DNA of 64,000 nt. It comes from Phenylobacterium sp. NIBR 498073 (GTDB lineage Bacteria; Pseudomonadota; Alphaproteobacteria; Caulobacterales; Caulobacteraceae). This document shows positions 37,275 to 46,014 of this stretch, piece by piece. The notes under the pieces are model-generated. The model saw only the letters and a program-made list of their open reading frames with translations. It did no database searches and was not told the origin of the DNA. Both the position numbers and the translations under genes were made by a program. Numbering within the stretch: the first letter of the stretch is position 1; each line of letters starts with the position of its first letter. The stretch spans positions 248,001 to 312,000 of the forward strand of contig NZ_CP114599.1 in assembly GCF_027286305.1 (NCBI RefSeq), written 5' to 3'.

Positions 37275-40139
37275 CTAGTGCGCGTCGTCCCAGTTGGCGG
37301 CGGCGCGGGCCTCGACGACCAGCGGCACCGACAAGGCGACCGCTGGTTCGGCCGCGCGTTCCATGATCTTGCGGGCCACGGCGATGGTGGCTTCGGCTTC
37401 GGCTTCCGGCGCCTCGAAGACCAGTTCGTCGTGCACCTGCAGCAGCATCCGCGCCTGCAGGCCGGCGGCCTTCAGCGCGCCCGGCATGCGGATCATCGCC
37501 CGGCGCATGACGTCGGCGGCCGCGCCCTGGATCGGAGCGTTGATCGCCGCGCGGTCGCCGAAGGCGCGCTCGGCCTGGGACTTGGAGTTGACCGCCGGGA
37601 TGTGGACCTTGCGGCCGAAGATGGTGGTCACGAAGCCCTGGGTCCGCGCCGCCTGCTTGGTGCGGTCCATATAGGCGCGGATGCCGGGGAAGCGCTCGAA
37701 GTAGGTCTTGATGTAGGCCCCGGCCTCGTCCTGGGGGATCGACAGCTGGTTGGCCAGGCCGAAGGCCGAGATGCCGTAGACGATGCCGAAGTTGATCGCC
37801 TTGGCGCGGCGGCGGGTTTCGGCCGGCATGCCCTCGATCGGCACCCCGAACATTTCCGAGGCGGTGGCCGCGTGAATGTCGTGGCCTTCCATGAAGGCCT
37901 TCTTCAGCTGCGGGATGTCGCCGACATGGGCGAGGATGCGCAGCTCGATCTGGCTGTAGTCGGCGCTGATCAGCACATGGCCCGGCTCGGCGATGAACGC
38001 CTTGCGGATCTTGCGGCCTTCTTCGGTGCGGATCGGGATGTTCTGAAGGTTGGGGTCGTTGGACGACAGCCGCCCGGTGGTGGTCGAGGCCAGGGCGTAG
38101 GAGGTGTGGACGCGGCCCGTGCGGGGCGCGATCGCGGCGATCAGGTTGTCGGTATAGGTGCCCTTGAGCTTTGACAGCTGGCGCCAGTCGAGCAGCACGC
38201 GCGGCAGCTCGTGACCCTGGGCGGCCAGCTCCTCCAGCACCGAGGCGTCGGTGCCCTGCGCGCCGGTGGCGGTGACCCGCTTGGAGGCCAGGCCCATCTC
38301 GCCGTACAGCACCTCGCCGATCTGCTTGGGGCTGCCGAGGTTGAACGGGCGGCCAGCCAGCCGGTGGGCCTCGGCCTCGAACTCGCCCATCCGCACCGAG
38401 AAGTCGTTGGAGAGCTTGCGCAGGGTCTCGGTGTCGACCTTGATCCCCTCGTTCTCCATCGCCGCCAGCACCGGCGGCATGCCGCGCTCCAGGGTCTCGT
38501 AGACGGTCAGCAGGCCCTCGTGCGCGAGGCGCGGACGCAGGTGCTGATAGAGCCGCAGGGTGACGTCGGCGTCCTCGGCGGCGTAGCTGGTCGCCGGCTC
38601 CAGCGGCACGTGCTTGAAGCTCTTCTGCGACTTGCCGGTCCCGGTGACCGCCGAGAACTTGATCGGCTCGTGCTCCAGCCAGCGCTTGGAGAGCTCGTCC
38701 ATGCCGTGGCTTTTGTGCAGGCCGCCCTCAAGGGCGTAGCTGATCAGCATGGTGTCTTCGATCGGCGCGACCTTGATCCCGTGCCGGTCGAGGACGGCGA
38801 TGTCATACTTGGCGTTCTGGGCGACCTTGAGCACGGCTGGGTCTTCCAGGAGCGGCTTGAGGCGGGCGATCACCGCGTCCAGCTCCAGCTGCGCGATCGC
38901 CTCGGGGGCCTCGAACTCCAGGCCGCCGGTGCTCTCGTTCTCGTGGCCGACCGGGATGTAGCAAGCCTCGCCCGGAGCCACGGCCAGCGAGACGCCGCAG
39001 AGGGCGGCGTTGGCCGAGGACAGGGCGTCGGTCTCGGTGTCGAAGGCCACGACCCCGGCGGTCCTGGCCCGCGCGATCCAGGCGTCGAGGGTCGGCAGGT
39101 CGCGGACGCAGACATATTCGCTGACGTTGATCGCCGCGGCCGCCGGCGCGGCCGGCGGCCGGGCGGCGGGCGTGGGGGCGAGCGTCGCCGAGGCGGCCGC
39201 GCCGCCGCCGGCCACGCGGCGGGCCAGGCTGCGGAACTCCATCTCCTCAAGGAAGGCGGCCAGCTCCTCCGCATTGGGGTCGTCGACCGCCAGGGCGTCG
39301 ATCGGTTCGGGCAGCGGGGTCTCGCAGTCCAGCCGCACCAGCTCACGCGAGAGGCGGATCTGGTCGGCGAACGCGATCAGGGTGTCGCGGCGCTTGGGCT
39401 GCTTGATCTCGCCGGCGCGGGCCAGCAGCGTGTCGAGGTCGCCGTACTCGTTGATCAGCAAGGCGGCGGTCTTGATCCCTATCCCGGGCGCGCCCGGGAC
39501 GTTGTCGACGCTGTCGCCGCAGAGCGCCTGGACGTCGACGACCTTTTCCGGCGGCACCCCGAACTTTTCGATCACCTGCTCGCGGCCGATCTTCACGTTC
39601 TTCATGGTGTCGAGCATCGACACCTTGTCGCCGACCAGCTGCATGAGGTCCTTGTCGGACGAGATGATCGTCACCTCGCCGCCGGCGTCGCGCGCCTTGC
39701 AGGCGTAGGCGGCGATCAGGTCGTCGGCCTCGTAGCCGGGCAGCTCCAGGCTGGGGATGCCGAAGGCGCGGGTGGCGCGGCGCATCAGCGGGAACTGCGG
39801 GACCAGATCCTCGGGCGGCGGCGGGCGGTGGGCCTTGTACTGGTCGTAGAGCTTGGTGCGGAAGGTCTTCTCGGAGTGGTCGAAGATCACCGCCAGATGG
39901 GTCGGCGCCTCGGGCTGGGCCTTCATGTCGACCAGCAGCTTCCAGAGCATGTTGCAGAAGCCGCTGATCGCCCCGATCGGCAGGCCGTCGCTCTTGCGAG
40001 TCAGCGGCGGCAGCGCGTGATAGGCGCGGAAGATGTAGCCGGAGCCGTCGACCAGGTAGAGCCGCACGGCCGGCCCGTCCTGGGTCGGCTGGCGGGGGAT
40101 GTCGGCGAGGGTCGGGGCGTCGAGGGGCGCGTCGGTCAT
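37275..40139 (-). CDS. polA: DNA polymerase I
   Basis: A 954-residue full-length polymerase I. It has an N-terminal 5'-3' exonuclease (LVDGSGYIFRAYHALPPL, DNVPGAPGIGIKTA), a 3'-5' exonuclease whose first acidic pair DTE is intact in VVAFDTETDAL, and the polymerase domain with ISADYSQIELRILAH, RRRAKAINFGIVYG and QVHDELVFEAP. A proline/alanine linker follows the first nuclease domain. The start MTDAPLD at 40139 is preferred; an upstream ATG at 40178 adds 13 unlikely residues. Confidence 0.96.
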   Translation of the reverse strand: MTDAPLDAPTLADIPRQPTQDGPAVRLYLVDGSGYIFRAYHALPPLTRKSDGLPIGAISGFCNMLWKLLVDMKAQPEAPTHLAVIFDHSEKTFRTKLYDQYKAHRPPPPEDLVPQFPLMRRATRAFGIPSLELPGYEADDLIAAYACKARDAGGEVTIISSDKDLMQLVGDKVSMLDTMKNVKIGREQVIEKFGVPPEKVVDVQALCGDSVDNVPGAPGIGIKTAALLINEYGDLDTLLARAGEIKQPKRRDTLIAFADQIRLSRELVRLDCETPLPEPIDALAVDDPNAEELAAFLEEMEFRSLARRVAGGGAAASATLAPTPAARPPAAPAAAAINVSEYVCVRDLPTLDAWIARARTAGVVAFDTETDALSSANAALCGVSLAVAPGEACYIPVGHENESTGGLEFEAPEAIAQLELDAVIARLKPLLEDPAVLKVAQNAKYDIAVLDRHGIKVAPIEDTMLISYALEGGLHKSHGMDELSKRWLEHEPIKFSAVTGTGKSQKSFKHVPLEPATSYAAEDADVTLRLYQHLRPRLAHEGLLTVYETLERGMPPVLAAMENEGIKVDTETLRKLSNDFSVRMGEFEAEAHRLAGRPFNLGSPKQIGEVLYGEMGLASKRVTATGAQGTDASVLEELAAQGHELPRVLLDWRQLSKLKGTYTDNLIAAIAPRTGRVHTSYALASTTTGRLSSNDPNLQNIPIRTEEGRKIRKAFIAEPGHVLISADYSQIELRILAHVGDIPQLKKAFMEGHDIHAATASEMFGVPIEGMPAETRRRAKAINFGIVYGISAFGLANQLSIPQDEAGAYIKTYFERFPGIRAYMDRTKQAARTQGFVTTIFGRKVHIPAVNSKSQAERAFGDRAAINAPIQGAAADVMRRAMIRMPGALKAAGLQARMLLQVHDELVFEAPEAEAEATIAVARKIMERAAEPAVALSVPLVVEARAAANWDDAH

Positions 40140-40223
40140 GGCGGGAACATAGGGTGCACGCGGGCGAAGGTCATCCACCGCGTGGCGCGGCGGCGCAGGT
40201 TCGTCGTCGGCGGCCGCGGCGAT

Positions 40224-40241
40224 GCATTCTACGTAAAATGC
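40224..40241. promoter_or_regulatory. Palindrome in the polA-MHYT kinase divergent region
   Basis: GCATTCTACGTAAAATGC is symmetric except for one base pair and is centred on TACGTA, in an AT-rich pocket of the 204-base divergent spacer. It may be an operator or part of a promoter for the kinase gene. No regulator is implied by the neighbours. Confidence 0.35.
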
Positions 40242-40343
40242 GTAAAGTACAGATCAAGTAATATGCGGACGATGTCGCGATGATCTGAGTGTAACGACGA
40301 ATCAATACAATCATGAGACGTTCGATCGACCGTTCTTTGGGGC

Positions 40344-42374
40344 GTGGGGTGTTTCGTGGAAATTCTCGGGCTCTGCTTCAGCAGTCGTGTCGACGGGGTC
40401 GCGACCGGCCACGACGGCGCCTTGGTGGTGATCTCCTATCTCGTGGCCGCCGTGGCCTCGTTCACCGCCCTGGACATGGCCGAGCGGTTGAACTCGGCCC
40501 AGGGCCCGGCCCGGCGGTTCTGGCATCTCGGCGCGGCCGGGGTGCTGGGCGGCGGGGTCTGGTCGATGCACTTCATCGCCATGCTGGCCTACCGCACGCC
40601 GTTCAAGGTCGAGTACGACCCGGGGCTGACCATCCTGTCGGGCGCGATCGCCATGATCGCCACGGCCGGCGGGCTGAAGGCGATCGCCGACAGCGGCGGC
40701 TGGCGGGGCATCCTGACCGGCGGGACCCTGGTCGGGCTGGGCGTGGCGGTCATGCACTATATGGGCATGGAGGCGATGCGGCTGCCGGGCGAGGTCTACT
40801 ACCGGCCCGGCTTCTTCGCGCTGTCGGTGCTGATCGCGGTGGCCGCGGCGAGCGTGGCCCTGTGGCTGGTGGTCAACCTGCGCACGGCGCGCCAGCGCGG
40901 CGCGGCGGCGGTGGTGATGGCCGCGGCGATCTGCGGCATGCACTTCACCGCCATGGCCGGCACCGTGATCGTCGCCGGTCCGGGGCAGGCGGCGGACGGC
41001 GAGCTGGTCTCCGGCTCGCTGCTGTCGGCGACCATCGTGGCCTGCACGGCGCTGATCCTGACGATCGGGCTGATGTGCGCCTATATCGACCGGCGGCTGG
41101 AGGCGCGCTCGCTGGCAGAGGCCGAGCGGCTGCGGGCGCTCAACGGCCAGCTGGAGTCGGCGGTGCAACTGCGGACCGCCGACCTGACCAGCGCCCTGGC
41201 CGCGCTCGATGAGCAGCGCCGGCGGGCCGAGGACGCCAATCGCGCTAAGTCCGACTTCCTGGCCAATATGAGTCACGAGCTGCGCACACCGCTGAACGCG
41301 GTGATCGGGTTCGCCGACATCCTGCGCATGCGCGGCAGCGAGCCGCTGACCGGACGCCAGTCCGAGGCGGTCGAGCAGATCCACACCGCCGGGCGCCACC
41401 TGCTGGCGCTGATCGAGGAGGTGCTGGACTTCGCCAAGATCGAGAGCGGCAAGGTCTCGGTGTCGATCGAGGCGGTCGATCCGCAGGAGGTCGCCGAGGC
41501 CCTGGCCGGGACCTTCCGGCCGATGGCCGACCGCGCCGGGATCAGCGTGACGATCGCCGCGCCCGAGGCCGAGCTGGCGGTGCGGGCCGACCACCTGCGG
41601 CTCAAGCAGGTGCTGGCCAACCTGATCTCCAACGCCATCAAGTACAACCGCCCGCGCGGCTCGGTGGAGGTGGCCGCCCAGGCGCAAGGCGAGCGGGTGC
41701 TGATCAGCGTCCGCGACACCGGGCTGGGCATTCCGACCGGGCGGATGGCCGACCTGTTCGAGCCCTTTGAGCGGCTGGGCCGCGAGGGGTCTGGCGTGGA
41801 GGGCGCGGGGCTCGGCCTGGCTCTGACCCGCCGGCTGGTCGAGGCGATGGGCGGCAAGCTCCACGTCGAAAGCCTGGAGGGCGTCGGCTCGACCTTCATC
41901 GTCGACCTGCCCGCGGCCGAGCCGGCCCAGGTCGCCGCCCGCGAGGAGGACCGCCGCAGCGCGGTCGTCGGCAAGGCCCCTGACGCGGTGGTGCTCTACA
42001 TCGAGGACAACGCCTCGAACATCCGGCTGATGCGCCACATCGCCGAGGCGCTGGGCAGCCTGGACCTGCACGTCGCCGAACTGCCGATGGAAGGGCTGGA
42101 GCTTGCCGCGGCCCTGCGCCCAGACGTCATCCTGCTGGACATCAACCTGCCGGGCATGGACGGATTCCAGGTCAAGACGCGGCTGGAGGCCGACCCCGCC
42201 ACCCGGGACATCCCGGTGATCGCCATCTCGGCCAACGTGCTGTCCGAGACCGTGACCCGCGGCAAGACGTCGGGCTTCCACGGCTACCTGACCAAGCCGA
42301 TCAACATCGAGGCCCTGGTCGCGGCGATCTCCGCGGCCGTCGAGCCCACGCCGCCGACGGCGATCAGCGCTTAG
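40344..42374 (+). CDS. Hybrid histidine kinase with MHYT membrane sensor and receiver
   Basis: A 676-residue protein (GTG at 40344; a second GTG at 40356 would shorten it by 4 residues). The N-terminus carries about seven membrane segments with three MHYT-type motifs (MHFIAM, MHYMGM, MHFTAM), thought to bind copper and sense oxygen, CO or NO. A coiled linker leads to the kinase, with His311 in MSHELRTPLNAVIGF and ATPase boxes NLISNAIKYN and GAGLGLALTRRLVE. A C-terminal receiver has Asp599 in VILLDINLPGMDGF. With no output domain it probably passes phosphate to a separate protein. Confidence 0.92.
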   Translation: MGCFVEILGLCFSSRVDGVATGHDGALVVISYLVAAVASFTALDMAERLNSAQGPARRFWHLGAAGVLGGGVWSMHFIAMLAYRTPFKVEYDPGLTILSGAIAMIATAGGLKAIADSGGWRGILTGGTLVGLGVAVMHYMGMEAMRLPGEVYYRPGFFALSVLIAVAAASVALWLVVNLRTARQRGAAAVVMAAAICGMHFTAMAGTVIVAGPGQAADGELVSGSLLSATIVACTALILTIGLMCAYIDRRLEARSLAEAERLRALNGQLESAVQLRTADLTSALAALDEQRRRAEDANRAKSDFLANMSHELRTPLNAVIGFADILRMRGSEPLTGRQSEAVEQIHTAGRHLLALIEEVLDFAKIESGKVSVSIEAVDPQEVAEALAGTFRPMADRAGISVTIAAPEAELAVRADHLRLKQVLANLISNAIKYNRPRGSVEVAAQAQGERVLISVRDTGLGIPTGRMADLFEPFERLGREGSGVEGAGLGLALTRRLVEAMGGKLHVESLEGVGSTFIVDLPAAEPAQVAAREEDRRSAVVGKAPDAVVLYIEDNASNIRLMRHIAEALGSLDLHVAELPMEGLELAAALRPDVILLDINLPGMDGFQVKTRLEADPATRDIPVIAISANVLSETVTRGKTSGFHGYLTKPINIEALVAAISAAVEPTPPTAISA

Positions 42375-43168
42375 CCGAAGCGTTTGTTGAGGTCGGTGAG
42401 TCCCTGACCGGCCTGTGCCAGGGCGTCAGCGTCGCCGCTTTCAAGAAACGCGCTCATCGCGCGGCCGAGCGCGGCGTAGGCGGCGCGGAACGGGGCGGTG
42501 GCCGAGGACAGCCGCCGCACGCCCAGCGCCTGCAGCCGCGCAGCGCTCGGCGCGCCGCCACGGCCCATGACGTTGAGCGGCAGGGCGATCTGGCGCGCCA
42601 GGGTCCCGAGCAGGGCGTCGTCGACCGGGCCGGGCACGAAGATCCCGTCGGCGCCGGCGGCGCGGTAGAGTTCCGCCCGGCGCAGGGTTTCGGCCAGCGC
42701 CGCCTCGCCCTGCGCCAGGCCGCGCAGATAGACGTCGGTGCGGGCGTTGACGAACAGGGCCACGCCCGCCTGGCCGGCGGCCTTGCGGGCCGCCTCGATC
42801 TTGCGGGCGTGCAGGTCCGGGGCGCGGACGCCGTCCTCGAGGTTGATCCCGACCGCGCCGGCGCCGATCACGCCCTTGACCGTCTCGGCGAGGGTTTGCA
42901 GGTCGTCGGAATAGCCGCCCTCGATGTCGGCGGTCAGCGGGACCTTCAGCACGCGGGCGATCTCGCCGATGGCCGCCAGCAGGGTCGGGACCGGCAGCAG
43001 GTCGCCGTCGGCGTAGCCGTGGGCCCAGGCGACCGCGGCGGAGGAGGTGGCGACGGCCTGGGCGCCGGCGTCCTCCATCAGCGCCGCGCTGGCGGCGTCC
43101 CACGCGTTGGGCAGCACGAGGATCTGCGGACCCGCGTGGAGTTGCTTGAAAGCGGCAGCTTGGCTCAT
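42371..43168 (-). CDS. Isocitrate lyase/PEP mutase superfamily protein
   Basis: A 265-residue TIM-barrel protein (LVLPNAWDAASAALMEDAGA, PLTADIEGGYSDD, GINLEDGV, FVNARTDVYL). The KKCGH catalytic cysteine motif of isocitrate and methylisocitrate lyases is absent, placing it with oxaloacetate- or PEP-mutase-like hydrolases. The start has AGGAGGAGG upstream. Its stop overlaps the kinase gene end convergently. Substrate unknown. Confidence 0.85.
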   Translation of the reverse strand: MSQAAAFKQLHAGPQILVLPNAWDAASAALMEDAGAQAVATSSAAVAWAHGYADGDLLPVPTLLAAIGEIARVLKVPLTADIEGGYSDDLQTLAETVKGVIGAGAVGINLEDGVRAPDLHARKIEAARKAAGQAGVALFVNARTDVYLRGLAQGEAALAETLRRAELYRAAGADGIFVPGPVDDALLGTLARQIALPLNVMGRGGAPSAARLQALGVRRLSSATAPFRAAYAALGRAMSAFLESGDADALAQAGQGLTDLNKRFG

Positions 43169-43270
43169 GATCGCCTCCTCCTGTGGCTCAGGCAGAGACG
43201 ATATAGGCGCCGCCGGTGTGACATTCCGGCGGGAATCGGCCGTGGTCAGCGGGCTGCTGACAACGGGGTG

Positions 43271-43573
43271 TCAGTGGACGTGCGGGCCTTCGTAGACGCC
43301 GGGGGCCAGGCGCTCGTCCTCGGGGCCTTCCGAGCCGTCAGGCAGCACGAAGCGGCGGTCGCAGTAGGGGCATTCGACGAAGGTCGCCTCGCCCATCTCC
43401 AGCCAGACGCGCGGGTGGCCGAGCGCGCCGCCGACGCCGTCGCAGGCGACCCGGCCCGAGCGAACCACCACCACTTCCGACGGCGGCAGGTCCGGCGTAT
43501 GGGCGCCCTTGGCGGGCATGGGCTCCAGTTGCGAGGAGCGGCCTTGGTCGGGGACGGGGGCTTTACGGGCCAT
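43271..43573 (-). CDS. zf-CHCC zinc-finger protein (complex I NDUFS6-like)
   Basis: A 100-residue protein from the ATG at 43573. The C-terminal half carries the CHCC metal set: Cys in VACDG, His in LGHPRVWLEM, and the pair in VECPYCDRRFVL. This is the domain of the complex I accessory subunit NDUFS6, present as a stand-alone protein in alphaproteobacteria. It likely assists NADH dehydrogenase assembly. The N-terminal 45 residues are proline-rich and disordered. Confidence 0.85.
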   Translation of the reverse strand: MARKAPVPDQGRSSQLEPMPAKGAHTPDLPPSEVVVVRSGRVACDGVGGALGHPRVWLEMGEATFVECPYCDRRFVLPDGSEGPEDERLAPGVYEGPHVH

Positions 43574-43677
43574 TCTTGAACTCTCCGGCGGCGGAAGCTT
43601 GGCGGATGCGCCGCACGCGCCTAGGTATCGGACCACGGCTTCGCCCGTCAATGCACGCCCCGGACACAAAGAGACGC

Positions 43678-44616
43678 ATGGACCTACCTGAGTTCGCCAT
43701 CGAGGCCGAAGGCGTCGTGAAGATCTACCCGGCGACCAAGACCGCGCCGCAGATGCACGCCCTGCGCGGGCTGGACCTGAAGATCCCGCGAGGATCGATC
43801 TTCGGGCTGCTGGGCCCCAACGGCGCCGGCAAATCGACCTTCATCAACACCCTGGCCGGGCTGACCAAGAAGACATCCGGCACGGTGCGGATCTGGGGCC
43901 GCGACATCGACCAGCGCCCGCGCGACGCGCGGGCCGCGATCGGGGTGGTGCCGCAGGAGATCGCCGCCGACCCGTTCTTCACCCCGCGCGAGTCGCTGGA
44001 GGTGCAGGCCGGCATGTACGGGGTGCCGGCGGCCGAGCGCCGGACCATGGAGCTGCTGAACGCGCTCGGTCTCGGCGACAAGGCCGGGGCCTATGTGCGC
44101 CAGCTGTCGGGCGGCATGAAGCGCCGCCTGATGGTCGCCAAGGCCATGGTGCACAACCCGCCGGTGCTGATCCTCGACGAGCCGACCGCCGGGGTCGACG
44201 TCGAGCTGCGCCGCCAGCTGTGGAACTATGTGGTCGAGCTGAACCGCAAGGGCGTGACCATCGTCCTGACCACGCACTACCTGGAGGAAGCCCAGGAGCT
44301 CTGCGACCAGATCGCCATCGTCAATCGCGGCGAGGTGGTGGCCTGCGAGCCGACCTCCAGCCTGCTGCGCCGGCTCGACACCCGCAACGTGGTGGTGACG
44401 CCCGAGGAGCCGCTGATGGTCGCGCCCGAGCTGCCGGGCTTCGAGACCAAGCCGCGGGCGGGCGGAGCCTTCCAGGTCACCTACCGGACCGGCCAGTCGA
44501 GCGTCGAGCAGGTGCTGGCCGCGGTGCGCGCCACCGGCCTGCACATCAAGGACATCGCCACCGAGGATCCGGACCTGGAGGACGTCTTCGTCTCGCTGAC
44601 CACCGCCGGCGCCTGA
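43678..44616 (+). CDS. ABC transporter ATP-binding protein without adjacent permease
   Basis: A 312-residue ATPase from the ATG at 43678 with AAAGAGA upstream. It has Walker A GPNGAGKST, signature [15 protein letters not shown] and Walker [18 protein letters not shown], nearly the same words as the ATPase at 13096-14022, including the DrrA-like tail. A tRNA gene follows, so it has no partner permease here. It might use a permease elsewhere, perhaps the one at 14019-14780, or act in another exporter. Confidence 0.9.
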   Translation: MDLPEFAIEAEGVVKIYPATKTAPQMHALRGLDLKIPRGSIFGLLGPNGAGKSTFINTLAGLTKKTSGTVRIWGRDIDQRPRDARAAIGVVPQEIAADPFFTPRESLEVQAGMYGVPAAERRTMELLNALGLGDKAGAYVRQLSGGMKRRLMVAKAMVHNPPVLILDEPTAGVDVELRRQLWNYVVELNRKGVTIVLTTHYLEEAQELCDQIAIVNRGEVVACEPTSSLLRRLDTRNVVVTPEEPLMVAPELPGFETKPRAGGAFQVTYRTGQSSVEQVLAAVRATGLHIKDIATEDPDLEDVFVSLTTAGA

Positions 44617-44666
44617 ACGCTTCCGTTTCGCGCAGCTTTCGGCTAGACAGCGCAACTCGCTCAGAC

Positions 44667-44743
44667 GCACCCGTAGCTCAGCTGGATAGAGCGTTGCCCT
44701 CCGAAGGCAAAGGTCACACGTTCGAATCGTGTCGGGTGCGCCA
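44667..44743 (+). tRNA. tRNA-Arg (anticodon CCG)
   Basis: A full cloverleaf with encoded CCA: acceptor GCACCCG pairing with CGGGTGC, D-arm GCTC/GAGC, anticodon stem TTGCC/GGCAA with loop CTCCGAA (anticodon CCG, reading CGG), and T-arm ACACG-TTCGAAT-CGTGT. It stands 50 bases after the ABC ATPase gene. Confidence 0.97.
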
Positions 44744-45070
44744 TTTTCCCTCGCCTTGAACCGTCGGCGGCGAGGCGACTATTTCCCTTCGATCGACAAA
44801 ATGACCTGAGCCGGACCGTCGCCGGCCGTTGGCAGGCGCGTCCTTGGCCGCCACCGAGCCGGCCGTGATGGTCAGGCGTTTGAGTGCGGATGTGAGGTTG
44901 GCCCGCCGGGCGTCGTCCCCCACGGCGCCTGCAGCTCCAGTCCTTGGCGATAGGACAACTTGATCCGGCCCTCGTCATGCGCGTCTGGGTCTCATCCGCT
45001 CGAAGTCCAGACAGATGGACGGCTGCGTGTACAAATGCAGTTTAGAAGAGAAGTCGGATGTGGGGGGATA
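44744..45070. other. 327-base segment after tRNA-Arg without a supported gene
   Basis: No open frame here looks like protein. Two short minus-strand frames run antisense through the tRNA and owe their apparent conservation to it. There is no recognisable integrase piece and I could not find a second copy of the tRNA 3' end within the window. The last 70 bases are AT-richer and probably hold the promoter of the zinc-ribbon gene. Confidence 0.6.
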
Positions 45071-45979
45071 ATGGCCAATCCAGATACGCCGCCATTGGCA
45101 GGCGACTATGCAGAGTGCCCATACTGCGCAGAGCTAATCCTCAAGAAGGCGATCAAGTGCAAACATTGCGGGGAGTTCGTCGGGAGCAATGCCGCCGCTG
45201 GGGCGCCTGAGCCGGCGTCATCAGCCGGGCCGCGCAAACCCCCCTCAAGCCCCTTGGCCTTCGTGCTTGCGGTGCTCGGCGCGTCTGGGATCGGGGCTTA
45301 CGGGTACGTGGTGCAGTCGGCCGCGGGCTTTGCTGCGGGCGCCGCGCTTTATGCTGCAGCTGTCGCCTTCGTACTTCTCGGACCGATCGGTTGGAAAATT
45401 GGCGATGCACTTCGCCGCTATGCGATGCCCGAAGCGGTCTTTGTTCGGGGCGGCTTTTGGGAACTCGTGCAGAATCGACTCTTCTGGCAACTCGGCCCCC
45501 AGTTCATCGGCATGGCCAGCGTGGGCGCTGTCCTTGTCTACGCCGCCATCGTGTTAGCTCCGCCCTCAACCACGATGGCGGTCGCTGAGAGCAAGGCCGA
45601 GATCGACGGCGAGGCCGCCGTGCAAGCCGAGGAACCAGCGTCACAAGCTGACGAGGCGGCTGGCGCCGAGGCAACGGGTGAGGCGGCCGTCGAAGCCGCG
45701 GTCGCCCACGCTCGAGAGCTGTGTCGCGTGGAAGGGACGGAAGACAATCCCGTTACCTTCGACGAGTTGACGGAAATGTCGGGGGTTCAGGTCGCCGCGT
45801 TCGAGGAGGCCAGCCGCCGAGGCGTGCCGCTCACCGCGGCAGACCAAGTCTGTCTCCGAGATGCGCAGGCGTTTCTACGCGATTCCAATTCCGCTGGCGT
45901 CGGTGACGATCTCGAACCGGCGCCCGAAGAAGCGCAACCTCACTCTCCCGATCCGGCCCAGGGCGAACAGCCGTCCTAG
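45071..45979 (+). CDS. Zinc-ribbon membrane protein, hypothetical
   Basis: A 302-residue protein from the ATG at 45071 with GTGGGGGG upstream. An N-terminal zinc ribbon (CPYCAEL and CKHCGEF) is followed by a proline/serine linker, membrane segments (near 60-80, 85-105 and 160-180) and an acidic alanine/glutamate-rich tail. Its codon use is more AT-tolerant than its neighbours, and it follows a tRNA gene, so recent acquisition is possible. Function unknown. Confidence 0.72.
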   Translation: MANPDTPPLAGDYAECPYCAELILKKAIKCKHCGEFVGSNAAAGAPEPASSAGPRKPPSSPLAFVLAVLGASGIGAYGYVVQSAAGFAAGAALYAAAVAFVLLGPIGWKIGDALRRYAMPEAVFVRGGFWELVQNRLFWQLGPQFIGMASVGAVLVYAAIVLAPPSTTMAVAESKAEIDGEAAVQAEEPASQADEAAGAEATGEAAVEAAVAHARELCRVEGTEDNPVTFDELTEMSGVQVAAFEEASRRGVPLTAADQVCLRDAQAFLRDSNSAGVGDDLEPAPEEAQPHSPDPAQGEQPS

Positions 45980-46014
45980 CTTCGTGGACTAGGACGCTAT
46001 CGCCCCGGCCGGGG

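Noticed and set aside
44661..44978. Minus-strand open frames that look conserved (for example ending HDSNV)
   Set aside because: They run antisense through tRNA-Arg; the apparent conservation is that of the tRNA, not of a protein.
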